From Lutibacillus sp052034115 (GTDB taxonomy: Bacteria; Actinomycetota; Actinomycetes; Actinomycetales; Dermatophilaceae), in contig JBPOIZ010000005.1 of the NCBI GenBank assembly GCA_052034115.1, positions 21,551 through 85,550 of the forward strand: 64,000 bases of DNA, read 5' to 3'. The position numbers were made by a program, and so were the translations under genes. How positions within the stretch are numbered: the stretch's first letter is position 1; each line of letters starts with the position of its first letter. The notes below the pieces were generated by a model. The model ran no database searches and had not been told where the DNA came from. It worked only from the letters and a program-made list of their open reading frames with translations. This document shows positions 9,701 through 17,046 of the stretch, piece by piece.

Positions 9701-9927
9701 GGGCGCAGCACGCGGTCGTGGCCGCCGACGGGCGCACCTTGACCGCTGTGCCGGTCGGCGACCGGCCGACCTATCGGCTGCCCACGGGTGCCTTCCGGCT
9801 GGACGTCTCGGTCCCTCCCGCGGACCCGTGGTGGCTGCGTTCGCAACTGGCGCTGCTCGGCGTGGTGGTCTTTCTCGCCGTCCCGTTCGGATCGCGGCGG
9901 TCCCGACTGCGGGGGTTCGTGGGATGA
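6724..9927 (+). CDS. Large membrane glycosyltransferase, family 2 catalytic domain
   Basis: The 1067-residue protein has an N-terminal GT2 domain (residues about 1-240) with VVRDGARWLPETLDAV, IVDLASTDGSRD and a DxD-type HDDGAPDPDCL, all expected for inverting nucleotide-sugar transferases. A first membrane segment lies near residue 280 (WWTMPLLGVWIAIS), many more follow between about 400 and 800, then a large extracytoplasmic domain and a last membrane span at the C-terminus. It probably adds a sugar to an envelope polymer or lipid-linked intermediate; acceptor unknown. It starts with GTG, 31 bases after whiB2, and overlaps the DUF5719 gene by 4 bases. Confidence 0.88.
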   Translation: MTVSEAPAPSVSAVLVVRDGARWLPETLDAVAGQTRPPDRLLIVDLASTDGSRDIAADHVGIRRAVGLVEVRHVAAAPRYAAAVADALRDPAMAPACEDGAAEWVWLLHDDGAPDPDCLARLLTAVGRSPSVGVAGPKIVRWEDPRTLVEVGVQLTRAGRRISSPHPGERDQGQYDARADVIAVATNGMLVRRDVYDELGGLDAGFGPLGVDVDFGWRAQLDGHRVVVVPSARMREASASATGDREGAPSLRGSERARRVAARRVALARCSWWTMPLLGVWIAISSVVGFSALLLLKRPRHAWAELGDLVALAAPARILRSRWQARRLRQVSPRHLHGLFVSTGAAIRQTWDAVQEALTPSWTAERRASAAQLRPVESGPVAEEAEDLHVLPASLPRRVLTNPGVLVTLAAAAASAVLWRVAIADGAFGPTGRGMAGGELFAVTTNSAGLWQSAQDSWHGAGLGGPGAARPFLGLLAGLTWLAEWVPGVGTGRSPAAVTIAWTLLLAIPAAAVVAYLAGRVATTRRWPRALIALLWAGAPVGLVALSQGRVAAVLAHVLLPAVVAGFVRVCERSATATATFATALGIGLIGACVPIYLAVGALAALVLLAVGPGAGRRWRALVLLVVPTALMGPWVRQVWEDPAALLGAPGLLQATGWGQPGTHWALALARLELPTTVFPYLLVPLAVPVVAALVWPRRGRASAMATTGMGLLASLGLGLAAMAPLVRVGDLRTADGTMTPASSWAGIGLEVYTVAVAGLALVGLSVWSSHVGGRPAVRASLRAGSVVVGLCVAAATAGGVWMHDVQPRPVGADAVPAVATESANGPTGSRLLTVTLSADAVVYRLEGREPAALQRGLVEPQTAPDPVVEALVRRIVGPGSAGADLSAGLAQEGITFVGVSGEGDAEIARRLDATEGLARLGATTGQVLWRVAAGPAADDPTRSVPPARLLLTDADGGVQADVPMQGAHSSTSVQLPASAGERRLRVAESLGWAQHAVVAADGRTLTAVPVGDRPTYRLPTGAFRLDVSVPPADPWWLRSQLALLGVVVFLAVPFGSRRSRLRGFVG

Positions 9928-11426
9928 AGCCACTCTGGTGGGGGATCGGCCGAGTCGTGGGAGTCGTCGGGCTAGCCGTCGGGGTGCTCGTTGGTGTTGC
10001 CTCCGTGCCCCCGTTGCAGTTGTCCAGCCTTCCGGCGCCGGAACCGTCGCCCAGCGCGGGCCCGTCGCTCGTGCCGGTGACCAGCACCGTGCTGTTGTGC
10101 CCCGGACCGCAGACGGAGGGTTTGGCGGGAGTGCCCGTCACGAGCGGCGTCACGACCGTGTACGCCGCGTCCGTGCCCGACGACCTCCTCCCTGAGGACC
10201 TTCGGTCGGCCGCGCTGGCCAGCGGTGGGGTCACCACCTTGCCTGGCGGGGCAGTGCTGGCCAAGGTCCCCGCTCCGGGTCGGCGCACCCAAGCGGTGGT
10301 CAAGGGCGCAGTCGGCGCGCAGGTCCTCAGCGAGGGCGGTGCTCCCGGCCTGGTGGCAACTCAGACCTTCGTCGCCGCCCAGGGAGACACCCGCGCCTTG
10401 GCGGGCACGGTCTGCCGCCCGCCGGCAGCCGAGCACTGGCTTATGGCCGGCGGGTCCGACCCCACCCGCCGGGAGCGGCTCGTGCTGGTGAACTCGGGCG
10501 CCAACCCGGTCTCGGTTCGCGTCGACGTCCATGGCACGGCGGGGTTGCTCCCCACGAGTTCGTCCGACGCCGTCACCGTCCCGGCCGGCGGTCGCAGCTC
10601 AGTGCTCCTCGATGCCCTGGTCCCCCAGGAGGCGTCGCCCGCCGTGCATGTCGTGGCGACCGGGGGAACCGTCGGGGCCGTGCTCGACGATGCCTGGATC
10701 GTCAAGGCCACCGGCCGGGGAGCCGACGATTCGTCGTCGACCGCGCCCCCCTCGACCGACCTCGTCGTCCCGGCAGCCCTCGGCAAGGCGACCACCCTGC
10801 GCGTCTCCGTGCCGGGGAACTCACCAGCCGACGTCCAGGTCCGGGTCCTGACCCCCGATGGACCTCGGACACTGCCGTCAGGTGGGGTCGTCAAGGTGGC
10901 CGGGGGAGCGACGAAGGACATCTCGCTGGCCGCCGTGACCGATGCGGTCTTCGCCATCCAGGTGCGCAGCAGTGAACCAGTCGTTGCCGCCGCCATGGTG
11001 CAGCGGTTTGCGACGGTGGAGCCCGGCACGCCGGCCGCCGCGACCCCCGCTGATCTGGCCTGGGTGCCCGCCGTGCCGGCGCTGACCGACCTCGGCGGCG
11101 TGGCACTCGGCCCGTCCCCGAACCCCGATGGTGCCGCAGACCTCGTCCTGTCGAGCACCCAAGGGGCCACCACGGTCCGAGTCACCACCGTCGTCAAGGG
11201 GGTGGCGACGACGAAGCGGGTCACCGTGCCAGAGGCCGGCTCGGTGAGGGTGTCTGCGGCTGCGGCGAGCGAGATCTGGGTTCAGCCCCAGGGGGGCCAG
11301 GTCTTCGCAGCGGTCATCGCCGGCCGACGTGGCGTCAGCGACCTGGTGACCGTGCTGCCGGTTGTCGACCTTCAGCTCCGGGCGCCGGAGGTGGTCCTCC
11401 GGGCCGACGATCAGAACGTCTCGTAG
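9924..11426 (+). CDS. DUF5719 family membrane-anchored protein
   Basis: The 500-residue protein begins MKPLWWGIGRVVGVVGLAVG, one membrane anchor, followed by a long extracytoplasmic region rich in Val, Ala and Thr with beta-sandwich-like repeats (for example VLVNSGANPVSVRVDV). This is the DUF5719 pattern, nearly always encoded directly after a large GT2 glycosyltransferase in actinobacteria. The ATG at 9924 overlaps the glycosyltransferase stop (ATGA), so the two are coupled and probably act together in envelope glycan assembly. No catalytic motif is visible. The last 16 bases overlap the convergent zincin-like gene. Confidence 0.82.
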   Translation: MKPLWWGIGRVVGVVGLAVGVLVGVASVPPLQLSSLPAPEPSPSAGPSLVPVTSTVLLCPGPQTEGLAGVPVTSGVTTVYAASVPDDLLPEDLRSAALASGGVTTLPGGAVLAKVPAPGRRTQAVVKGAVGAQVLSEGGAPGLVATQTFVAAQGDTRALAGTVCRPPAAEHWLMAGGSDPTRRERLVLVNSGANPVSVRVDVHGTAGLLPTSSSDAVTVPAGGRSSVLLDALVPQEASPAVHVVATGGTVGAVLDDAWIVKATGRGADDSSSTAPPSTDLVVPAALGKATTLRVSVPGNSPADVQVRVLTPDGPRTLPSGGVVKVAGGATKDISLAAVTDAVFAIQVRSSEPVVAAAMVQRFATVEPGTPAAATPADLAWVPAVPALTDLGGVALGPSPNPDGAADLVLSSTQGATTVRVTTVVKGVATTKRVTVPEAGSVRVSAAAASEIWVQPQGGQVFAAVIAGRRGVSDLVTVLPVVDLQLRAPEVVLRADDQNVS

Positions 11427-11866
11427 TCGGGGTCGAGGTCTTCGGGTCCGATGCCGAGCATGCCGGCGAGTTGCTCGGTGAGCACGTGCAACACCAGGGC
11501 CGCCAACTCGGCGTCGCCGTGGACCCGCGTGGCCACCGGACGCCGGTAGATCACCACCCGGTGCGGAGCCGATGCCGTCGCCGGGAACACCCGGCCCAAA
11601 GAGACCTGTCGGTGCTCCCAGGGGGCCGGATCGCTCGGCGGCACCTCCTCGACCGCGAGCTCCATCGGCGGGAAGGGTCGCCCCCACCGACTTTCCAGCC
11701 GTGCCACCGCGTCGAGAACGATCTCGTCGAACTCGGCCGCGCGGCTGAGCATCGCTGGAACGGGTGGCCAGGCCAGGGGTCCGCGGATGCCTCGTCCCCG
11801 GCGGTCCCGGAGCGGACCGCCCCGCGGGGGCACCGACGCGGCTGCGGTCCGGCGCGCTGTGGGCAT
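11411..11866 (-). CDS. Zincin-like metallopeptidase family protein, catalytic motif lost
   Basis: The 151-residue protein looks like the actinobacterial branch of the zincin-like family (PF06262 type): a basic DRRGRGIRGPLAWP start, then FDEIVLDAVARLESRWG, and a YRRPV strand. Active members carry HExxH; here the equivalent helix reads LVLHVLTEQLAGMLG, with no HExxH. The protein is therefore probably not a working zinc protease. It sits between DUF5719 and DUF3499, as its relative does in M. tuberculosis near Rv3258c. Function unknown. Confidence 0.75.
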   Translation of the reverse strand: MPTARRTAAASVPPRGGPLRDRRGRGIRGPLAWPPVPAMLSRAAEFDEIVLDAVARLESRWGRPFPPMELAVEEVPPSDPAPWEHRQVSLGRVFPATASAPHRVVIYRRPVATRVHGDAELAALVLHVLTEQLAGMLGIGPEDLDPDYETF

Positions 11867-11923
11867 GGTGGAACTCTAGGCGCTCGTCCGGCGCGCCGCG
11901 GGAAGGGGCCCGGCGCCCCCGGC

Positions 11924-11929
11924 TAGAGT
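11924..11929 (+). promoter_or_regulatory. -10 box (TAGAGT) of the DUF3499 gene
   Basis: TAGAGT ends 7 bases before the GTG at 11936, so transcription would start at or next to the start codon (leaderless). Confidence 0.5.
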
Positions 11930-11935
11930 CCACCC

Positions 11936-12271
11936 GTGGGACTGAAACGGCGGTGCTCGAAGGCCGGTTGTGCGGGGCCTGCCGTTGCCACGCTCACCTA
12001 CGTCTATGCCGACTCCACCGTGGTCCTCGGGCCCTTGGCCACCTACGCCGAACCGCACACCTACGATCTGTGCGCGGTCCACGCCGAGCGGCTGACGGCA
12101 CCTCGCGGGTGGGACATCGTGCGACTGCCTGGCGAGTTCGTCGCACCACCGCCGAGCAGCGACGATTTGCTCGCCTTGGCCGATGCGGTCCGCGACGTCG
12201 GGCGGTCCACGGCGCCGGACCAGGCGCCGGTGGCGGGACGACCCCATCTGCGCGTCGTGCGGGACGCCTGA
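11936..12271 (+). CDS. DUF3499 family protein
   Basis: The 111-residue protein begins with GLKRRCSKAGCAGPAVATLTY and later has THYDLCAVHAERLT-like residues (YDLCAVHAERL). The CxxxxC near the start and the CxxH in the middle look like a small zinc ribbon. It belongs to DUF3499, a conserved actinobacterial family of unknown role, equivalent to Rv3258c just before manB. The GTG start is supported by the leaderless promoter box. Confidence 0.88.
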   Translation: MGLKRRCSKAGCAGPAVATLTYVYADSTVVLGPLATYAEPHTYDLCAVHAERLTAPRGWDIVRLPGEFVAPPPSSDDLLALADAVRDVGRSTAPDQAPVAGRPHLRVVRDA

Positions 12272-12289
12272 GCGGCTCGGCCGCTCGGG

Positions 12290-12295
12290 TAGGGT
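12290..12295 (+). promoter_or_regulatory. -10 box (TAGGGT) of manB
   Basis: TAGGGT ends 8 bases before the manB ATG at 12303, again the leaderless spacing. It lies in the gap after the DUF3499 stop, so manB can be transcribed on its own. Confidence 0.5.
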
Positions 12296-12302
12296 CCTTC
12301 TC

Positions 12303-13742
12303 ATGCCTGGCCACCCGCTCGCCGAGATCGTCAAGGCGTATGACGTCCGCGGCGTCGTGCCCGACCAGCTCGACGGACCGACCGTCGCAGCGCTCGGCGC
12401 AGCCTTCGCCGACGTCATCGCGCGTCCAGATGGTGCGTCAGCCATCGTTATCGGCCATGACATGCGTCCGTCCTCGCCACAGTTGGCCGCCGCCTTTGCC
12501 GAGGGGGCTGCCGGGCGCGGCCTGGACGTCCTGCTCCTGGGGCTGACCTCGACCGACGGGTTGTACTACGCCAGCGGCGCGCTCGACCTGCCGGGGGTCA
12601 TGCTCACCGCCAGCCACAACCCGGCGCAGTACAACGGCCTGAAGATGTGCCGATCCCAGGCCCGCCCGATCAGCCTTGACACCGGCTTGGCGCAGGTCCG
12701 GGACATGGCCCTGCGCCTCCTCGACGGAGAACAGGTGCCGGCTCGGACCGCGGGGGTCATCCGGCAGCGCGACATCACCGCCGAGTACGCGACCTACCTG
12801 CGGGGGTTGGTCGACCTGCGTGGGATCCGGCCGCTGCGCGTCGTCGTCGACGCGGGCAACGGGATGGCCGGGCTGACCGTCCCGACGGTTCTGACCGACG
12901 CGGGCGGGCTGGATGCGCTGCCCGTGATCGTCGAGCCGATGTACTTCGAACTGGACGGGACGTTCCCCAACCACGAGGCGAATCCGCTCGAGCCGGAGAA
13001 CCTGCGTGACCTACAACGTGAAGTCCTTGCCCGGGGAGCCGACCTGGGCCTGGCCTTCGACGGTGACGCGGATCGCTGCTTCGTGGTGGACGAACGCGGC
13101 GCCCCGGTGAACCCGTCCGCGATCACCGCCATGGTGGCGCGACGTGAGATCGCCCGGGAGGCTGCCGCGGGCGTCGACCCGGCGTCGGTGCGCATCGTCT
13201 ACAACGTCATCTCCTCCGCTGCCGTGCCCGAGGTCGTCGCCGAATCGGGCGGCGTCGGGGTCCGCACCCGCGTCGGTCACTCGTTCATCAAGGCGGTGAT
13301 GGCGCAGGAGGGCGCCGTCTTCGGCGGTGAGCACTCCGCCCACTACTACTTCCGGGACTTCTGGTTCGCAGATACCGGAATGCTCGCGGCGATGCACGTG
13401 ATGGCGGCGCTGGGCTCACAGCCGTTGCCGCTGTCGCAGCTGGTCGCCGAATACGACCGGTATGTCGCGTCGGGGGAGATCAACAGCCGGGTCGATGACG
13501 TCCCGGCCGCTGCAGGACGGATCCGCGCCTGGGCGCAGGATCGGGGTCTGGCGATCGACGAGCTCGACGGGCTGACCTGCACGGCAGGCGACCCCTCGGG
13601 TGACCAGCGGGCCCTGTGGTGGGTCAACGTGCGGGCAAGCAACACCGAGCCGCTGCTGCGGCTCAATGTCGAGGCGCGCGATCGCGCCACCATGGAGGGA
13701 GTGCGGGACGAGGCGCTCGCGCTCATCCGGGAAGGTTCATGA
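12303..13742 (+). CDS. manB: Phosphomannomutase/phosphoglucomutase
   Basis: The 479-residue enzyme has the alpha-D-phosphohexomutase motifs in order: VIGHDMRPSS, the phosphoserine loop GVMLTASHNPAQYNG, the metal loop AFDGDADRCFVVD, the sugar loop GGEHSAHYYF, and a C-terminal phosphate-binding loop RASNTEPLLRLNVE. It interconverts mannose-6- and mannose-1-phosphate (and probably the glucose forms), feeding GDP-mannose for lipomannan and glycans made at the membrane. The start at the ATG gives MPGHPLAEIVKAYDVRG, the normal family start. The stop overlaps the Trm112 gene by 4 bases. Confidence 0.95.
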   Translation: MPGHPLAEIVKAYDVRGVVPDQLDGPTVAALGAAFADVIARPDGASAIVIGHDMRPSSPQLAAAFAEGAAGRGLDVLLLGLTSTDGLYYASGALDLPGVMLTASHNPAQYNGLKMCRSQARPISLDTGLAQVRDMALRLLDGEQVPARTAGVIRQRDITAEYATYLRGLVDLRGIRPLRVVVDAGNGMAGLTVPTVLTDAGGLDALPVIVEPMYFELDGTFPNHEANPLEPENLRDLQREVLARGADLGLAFDGDADRCFVVDERGAPVNPSAITAMVARREIAREAAAGVDPASVRIVYNVISSAAVPEVVAESGGVGVRTRVGHSFIKAVMAQEGAVFGGEHSAHYYFRDFWFADTGMLAAMHVMAALGSQPLPLSQLVAEYDRYVASGEINSRVDDVPAAAGRIRAWAQDRGLAIDELDGLTCTAGDPSGDQRALWWVNVRASNTEPLLRLNVEARDRATMEGVRDEALALIREGS

Positions 13743-13948
13743 TCATGGCGATTCCGGGCATCGAGCCGTGGCTGCGGGAGATCCTGCGGTGCCCACGGTG
13801 TCACGCCGAGTTGCTCGATGGAGTGGGGCCTGACGGTGCGGCCGAACTGGTCTGCGGCGGTGTCTCGTGCGGTCTGGCCTACCGGGTCGACGACGGCATA
13901 CCGGTGTTGCTCGTCGAGGAGGGCCGGCCACCGCGCAAGGCCGACTGA
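13739..13948 (+). CDS. Trm112 family protein
   Basis: A 69-residue zinc-ribbon protein: LREILRCPRCHAELL carries the first CxxC, and the second half LVCGGVSCGLAYRVDDGIPVLL carries the other cysteines and the GIPVLL end typical of Trm112/YcaR proteins. Trm112 proteins support methyltransferases as small partners. The ATG at 13739 overlaps the manB stop (ATGA); a second ATG at 13745 is possible. Translational coupling to manB is common in actinobacteria. Confidence 0.88.
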   Translation: MIMAIPGIEPWLREILRCPRCHAELLDGVGPDGAAELVCGGVSCGLAYRVDDGIPVLLVEEGRPPRKAD

Positions 13949-13962
13949 CCCTCGAGCGCCGC

Positions 13963-14493
13963 TCAGCCCACGGGCGCGGCCAGGGGCAGCACGGTGGCGA
14001 GCTCGGCGAGCTCGGCGGCCTCGACGAGCAGCTTGCTGTCACGACGTCCGCTGCCGATCACGACGGGCCCGGCCTGAGCCACCGCGCTGTCGCACAGGAT
14101 GGGCCATCCGGAGGGCAGACCCACGGGGGTGATCCCGCCGTACGCCATGTCGGTCAGCCGAACCGCCTCGGCCATGGGCGCAAAGGAGATCTTGCGGACG
14201 TCGAGGTGTCGGCGGACGATCCCGTTGATGTCGGCCCGGTGCGTGGCCAGAACGAGGATCGCCGCGTAGGTCGTCACTCCACCGCGACGCCCGGCGACGA
14301 CCACGCAGTTCGCCGAGGCGTCGAGCGCCACGTCATACGCGGCACAGAACGCCGCGGTGTCGGCCAGTTCGGGGTCGATGGCCGCGACCTTGGCGCTGGG
14401 CACGACGGGGAGGGCTGCGGCCACCGGACCGGCGAGCAACTCGCGTCGCTGCGTGGCCGCAGACCAGGTGAGGGTGCCGGTCGGCGTGGGCAT
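13963..14493 (-). CDS. YbaK/EbsC-type aminoacyl-tRNA deacylase
   Basis: The 176-residue protein matches the YbaK/prolyl-tRNA-editing domain: FCAAYDVALDASANCVVVAGRRG, then RHLDVRKISFAPMAEAV and GGITPVGLP. Such proteins hydrolyse mischarged tRNAs such as Cys-tRNA(Pro) in trans. I chose the ATG at 14493 because a minus-strand TAGGGT box lies 7 bases upstream. The gene is divergent from sahH, and the two promoters almost touch. The substrate amino acid cannot be told from sequence. Confidence 0.82.
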   Translation of the reverse strand: MPTPTGTLTWSAATQRRELLAGPVAAALPVVPSAKVAAIDPELADTAAFCAAYDVALDASANCVVVAGRRGGVTTYAAILVLATHRADINGIVRRHLDVRKISFAPMAEAVRLTDMAYGGITPVGLPSGWPILCDSAVAQAGPVVIGSGRRDSKLLVEAAELAELATVLPLAAPVG

Positions 14494-14500
14494 GCGCACC

Positions 14501-14518
14501 ACCCTAGGCGACTACACT
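14501..14518. promoter_or_regulatory. Back-to-back -10 boxes of the YbaK gene (minus) and sahH (plus)
   Basis: TAGGGT on the minus strand at 14501-14506 serves the YbaK gene (leaderless). TACACT on the plus strand at 14513-14518 is the best -10 for sahH and would give a leader of about 85 bases. I looked for an S-adenosylhomocysteine riboswitch in that leader and found no match to its conserved core. Confidence 0.4.
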
Positions 14519-14609
14519 GATCACCTGCCGGCGTGGGTGATGACCCGCGTGCTCGCGCCCAGATGGGCTACGCCGGGGTCCTCCATCACCCCACCCCAGG
14601 AGTCTTCGC

Positions 14610-16073
14610 ATGTCCTTCGACTTCAAGGTCGCCGACCTCGGTCTGGCCGAGGCCGGTCGCCACCAGTTGCGCCTCGCCGAGCACGAGATGCCCGGCCTCA
14701 TGGCCCTGCGGGAGCAGTACGGCGCCAGCAAACCGCTGGCCGGCGCGCGGATCGCCGGGTCGCTCCATATGACGGTCCAGACCGCCGTCCTCATCGAGAC
14801 GCTGGTTGCACTCGGTGCGCAGGTCCGTTGGGCCTCCTGCAACATCTTCTCCACGCAGGACGAAGCCGCCGCCGCCGCCGTCGTCGGCCCGAACGGCACG
14901 GTGGAGCACCCGCGGGGGGTCCCGGTGTTCGCCTGGAAGGGCGAGAGTCTGCCCGAATACTGGTGGTGCACCGAGCAGATCCTCACCTGGCCGGCTGACG
15001 AGGTCGGTTCCACGGTGCCGAACATGATTCTCGACGACGGTGGTGACGCCACCTTGCTGGTGCACAAGGGCCGCGAATGGGAGCAGGCCGGCCTCGTCCC
15101 GCCGGTGACCGAGGACGACTCCGAGGAGTTCGCGGTCGTCAAGGAACTCGTCCGCGCCTCGATGGCGCTCGACGCGCAGAAGTGGACGCGCACGGCGGCC
15201 GGGATCAAGGGCGTCACCGAGGAGACCACGACCGGGGTGCACCGGCTCTATCAGCTGGCCGAGGCCGGCGAGTTGCTGTTCCCTGCCATCAACGTCAACG
15301 ACTCGGTGACCAAGAGCAAGTTCGACAACAAGTACGGCTGCCGGCACTCGCTCATCGACGGGCTCAACCGGGCGACCGACCTGCTCATCGGTGGGAAGGT
15401 GGCGGTGGTCTGTGGGTCTGGCGATGTCGGCAAGGGATGCGCCCAGTCCCTCGCCGGTCAGGGGGCCCGGGTCGTGGTCACCGAGGTCGACCCGATCTGT
15501 GCGCTCCAGGCCGCCATGGAGGGCTACCAGGTGGCCCGCCTCGAGGACGTCGTCGGTATGGCGGACATCGTCATCACGGCGACCGGGTGCTTCGACGTCG
15601 TCACGGCCGAGCACATGGCCGCGATGAAGGACAAGGCGGTGGTGGCCAACATCGGCCACTTCGACAACGAGATCGACATGGCGGGCCTGGCCCGCGTGCC
15701 AGGCATCGCCAAGACCCAGATCAAACCCCAGGTCCACGAATGGACGTTCCCGGCGGCCGGCAATCGCGGCGAGCACTCGGTGATCGTGCTGTCCGAAGGG
15801 CGCCTCATGAACCTGGGCAACGCCACGGGACATCCGAGTTTCGTCATGAGCAACTCGTTCTCGAACCAGACGATCGCCCAGATCGAGCTGTTCACCAAGA
15901 CGGACTCCTACCCCGTCGGCGTGCACGTCCTGCCCAAGCACCTCGACGAGCTGGTGGCCCGACTCCACCTCGAGGCCCTCGGGGTGGAGTTGACCGAGTT
16001 GTCCAAGGAGCAGGCCGAGTATCTCGGCGTCGATGTCTCAGGGCCGTACAAGCCGGATCACTACCGATACTGA
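14610..16073 (+). CDS. sahH: Adenosylhomocysteinase
   Basis: The 487-residue enzyme hydrolyses S-adenosylhomocysteine to adenosine and homocysteine with bound NAD, closing the methylation cycle. Visible motifs are the substrate region SCNIFSTQDEAAAA, the catalytic stretch NDSVTKSKFDNKYGCRHSL with the key Lys and Asp, the NAD-binding GSGDVGKGCAQSL, and the C-terminal KPDHYRY tail that contacts NAD of a neighbouring subunit. AGGAG 7 bases before the ATG sets the start. It stands before mtrAB as in M. tuberculosis (Rv3248c). A hairpin-rich gap follows. Confidence 0.97.
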   Translation: MSFDFKVADLGLAEAGRHQLRLAEHEMPGLMALREQYGASKPLAGARIAGSLHMTVQTAVLIETLVALGAQVRWASCNIFSTQDEAAAAAVVGPNGTVEHPRGVPVFAWKGESLPEYWWCTEQILTWPADEVGSTVPNMILDDGGDATLLVHKGREWEQAGLVPPVTEDDSEEFAVVKELVRASMALDAQKWTRTAAGIKGVTEETTTGVHRLYQLAEAGELLFPAINVNDSVTKSKFDNKYGCRHSLIDGLNRATDLLIGGKVAVVCGSGDVGKGCAQSLAGQGARVVVTEVDPICALQAAMEGYQVARLEDVVGMADIVITATGCFDVVTAEHMAAMKDKAVVANIGHFDNEIDMAGLARVPGIAKTQIKPQVHEWTFPAAGNRGEHSVIVLSEGRLMNLGNATGHPSFVMSNSFSNQTIAQIELFTKTDSYPVGVHVLPKHLDELVARLHLEALGVELTELSKEQAEYLGVDVSGPYKPDHYRY

Positions 16074-16077
16074 CTCG

Positions 16078-16125
16078 CCGACGACCCTCCCTTGTGACCT
16101 GCATCACAGATGCGGGGGTCGTCGG
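16078..16125 (+). terminator. Nested hairpin just after sahH
   Basis: CCGACGACCC at 16078-16087 pairs perfectly with GGGTCGTCGG at 16116-16125; inside, GCATC and GATGC form a second short stem. No U-run follows, so it may be a non-canonical terminator or an mRNA 3'-end stabiliser. It encloses a CRP-type palindrome. Confidence 0.45.
16093..16108. promoter_or_regulatory. CRP/GlxR-type palindrome
   Basis: TGTGACCTGCATCACA is a perfect TGTGA-N6-TCACA site, the consensus of the cAMP-responsive CRP/GlxR regulators. It lies 20 bases after the sahH stop and 259 bases before the mtrA start, so it could act on a distal promoter of mtrAB-lpqB. Overlap with the hairpin above means the palindrome might instead be RNA structure. 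Confidence 0.45.
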
Positions 16126-16224
16126 TCGTCTGACAACGCAAATGACCCCAAATCGGCCCAAGTGTGCGCCGACACGGCGCAACTGATGGCCGTGTCCACT
16201 TGCACACCCGGGGTGGGGAGGGGC

Positions 16225-16272
16225 CATACTTGAGAACGGAAGGCGCCCTTCACCCCCTGGGAGGGCGCCTTC
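16225..16272 (+). promoter_or_regulatory. Promoter-like box followed at once by a strong hairpin, upstream of mtrA
   Basis: A CATACT -10-like box at 16225-16230 lies just before an 11-bp perfect stem: GAAGGCGCCCT at 16239-16249 pairs with AGGGCGCCTTC at 16262-16272, with a 12-base C-rich loop. The sequence after the stem is TTCATGCT, not a clear U-run. It may be the sahH terminator or a structured start of a long mtrA leader (about 130 bases). Confidence 0.4.
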
Positions 16273-16366
16273 TTCATGCTCTGGCGATCCTGCGGCTCCA
16301 CGCCTGAGCCGTGTGTGAAGATAGGCCCGTCTGCGTACCCGCCGACGCATGAAGGAGGGATCCCGG

Positions 16367-17044
16367 GTGAGGGGACGTGTCCTCGTCGTCGATGACGACC
16401 TCGCCCTGGCCGAGATGCTCGGCATCGTCTTGCAGTCCGAGGGTTTCGAGGTCGATCACGTCGCCGACGGCAATGCCGCGCTGGGCGTGTTCCGCGAGGC
16501 GCGACCCGACCTCGTGCTTCTCGACGTCATGCTCCCGGGGATGGACGGCATCGAGATCTGCCGGCGCATCCGCGCCGAATCGGGTGTCCCCATTGTCATG
16601 CTCACCGCCCGGACGGACACCGTCGACATCGTCGTGGGCCTGGAGTCGGGCGCCGACGACTATGTCCTCAAGCCGTTCAAGCACCAAGAGCTCATCGCGC
16701 GGATCCGCGCCCGGCTCCGGCGTGGGGACGAGCCTGAGCAGGAGCGGTTGGCCATCGGCGACCTCGACATAGACGTCGCCGGTCATTCGGTGCGTCGCGC
16801 CGGTGTGCCGCTGTCCCTGACCCCGCTGGAGTTCGACCTGCTCGTCGCCTTGGCCCGCAAGCCCTGGCAGGTCTTCACCCGTGAGGTGCTCCTCGAACAG
16901 GTCTGGGGCTACCGGCACGCCGGGGACACTCGACTGGTCAACGTCCACGTCCAGCGCCTGCGCAGCAAGATCGAGCACGACCCCGAGCATCCGGAGATCG
17001 TCGTCACCGTGCGCGGGGTCGGGTACAAGGCCGGCCCGGCCTAG
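16367..17044 (+). CDS. mtrA: Response regulator MtrA (OmpR family)
   Basis: The 225-residue regulator has a receiver domain with the acidic pair VVDDDLALAEML, the phospho-acceptor Asp in LLDVMLPGMDG and Lys in YVLKPF, then a winged-helix DNA-binding domain ending YRHAGDTRLVNVHVQRLR and RGVGYKAG. MtrA controls cell-wall hydrolases, division and osmotic adaptation in actinobacteria. AAGGAGG at 16352-16358, 8 bases upstream, decides the GTG at 16367 over the ATG at 16349. It is followed after 2 bases by mtrB and then lpqB, one operon. Confidence 0.97.
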   Translation: MRGRVLVVDDDLALAEMLGIVLQSEGFEVDHVADGNAALGVFREARPDLVLLDVMLPGMDGIEICRRIRAESGVPIVMLTARTDTVDIVVGLESGADDYVLKPFKHQELIARIRARLRRGDEPEQERLAIGDLDIDVAGHSVRRAGVPLSLTPLEFDLLVALARKPWQVFTREVLLEQVWGYRHAGDTRLVNVHVQRLRSKIEHDPEHPEIVVTVRGVGYKAGPA

Positions 17045-17046
17045 CG

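Noticed and set aside
6460..9933. 1157-residue minus-strand reading frame opposite the glycosyltransferase gene
   Set aside because: Its product is Arg/Gly/His/Gln-rich with no domain pattern; the plus strand has clear GT2 motifs and membrane spans. High-GC shadow frame.
14519..14609. S-adenosylhomocysteine riboswitch before sahH
   Set aside because: I looked for the conserved core and found only an unrelated GC-rich stretch; no pairing scheme fits.
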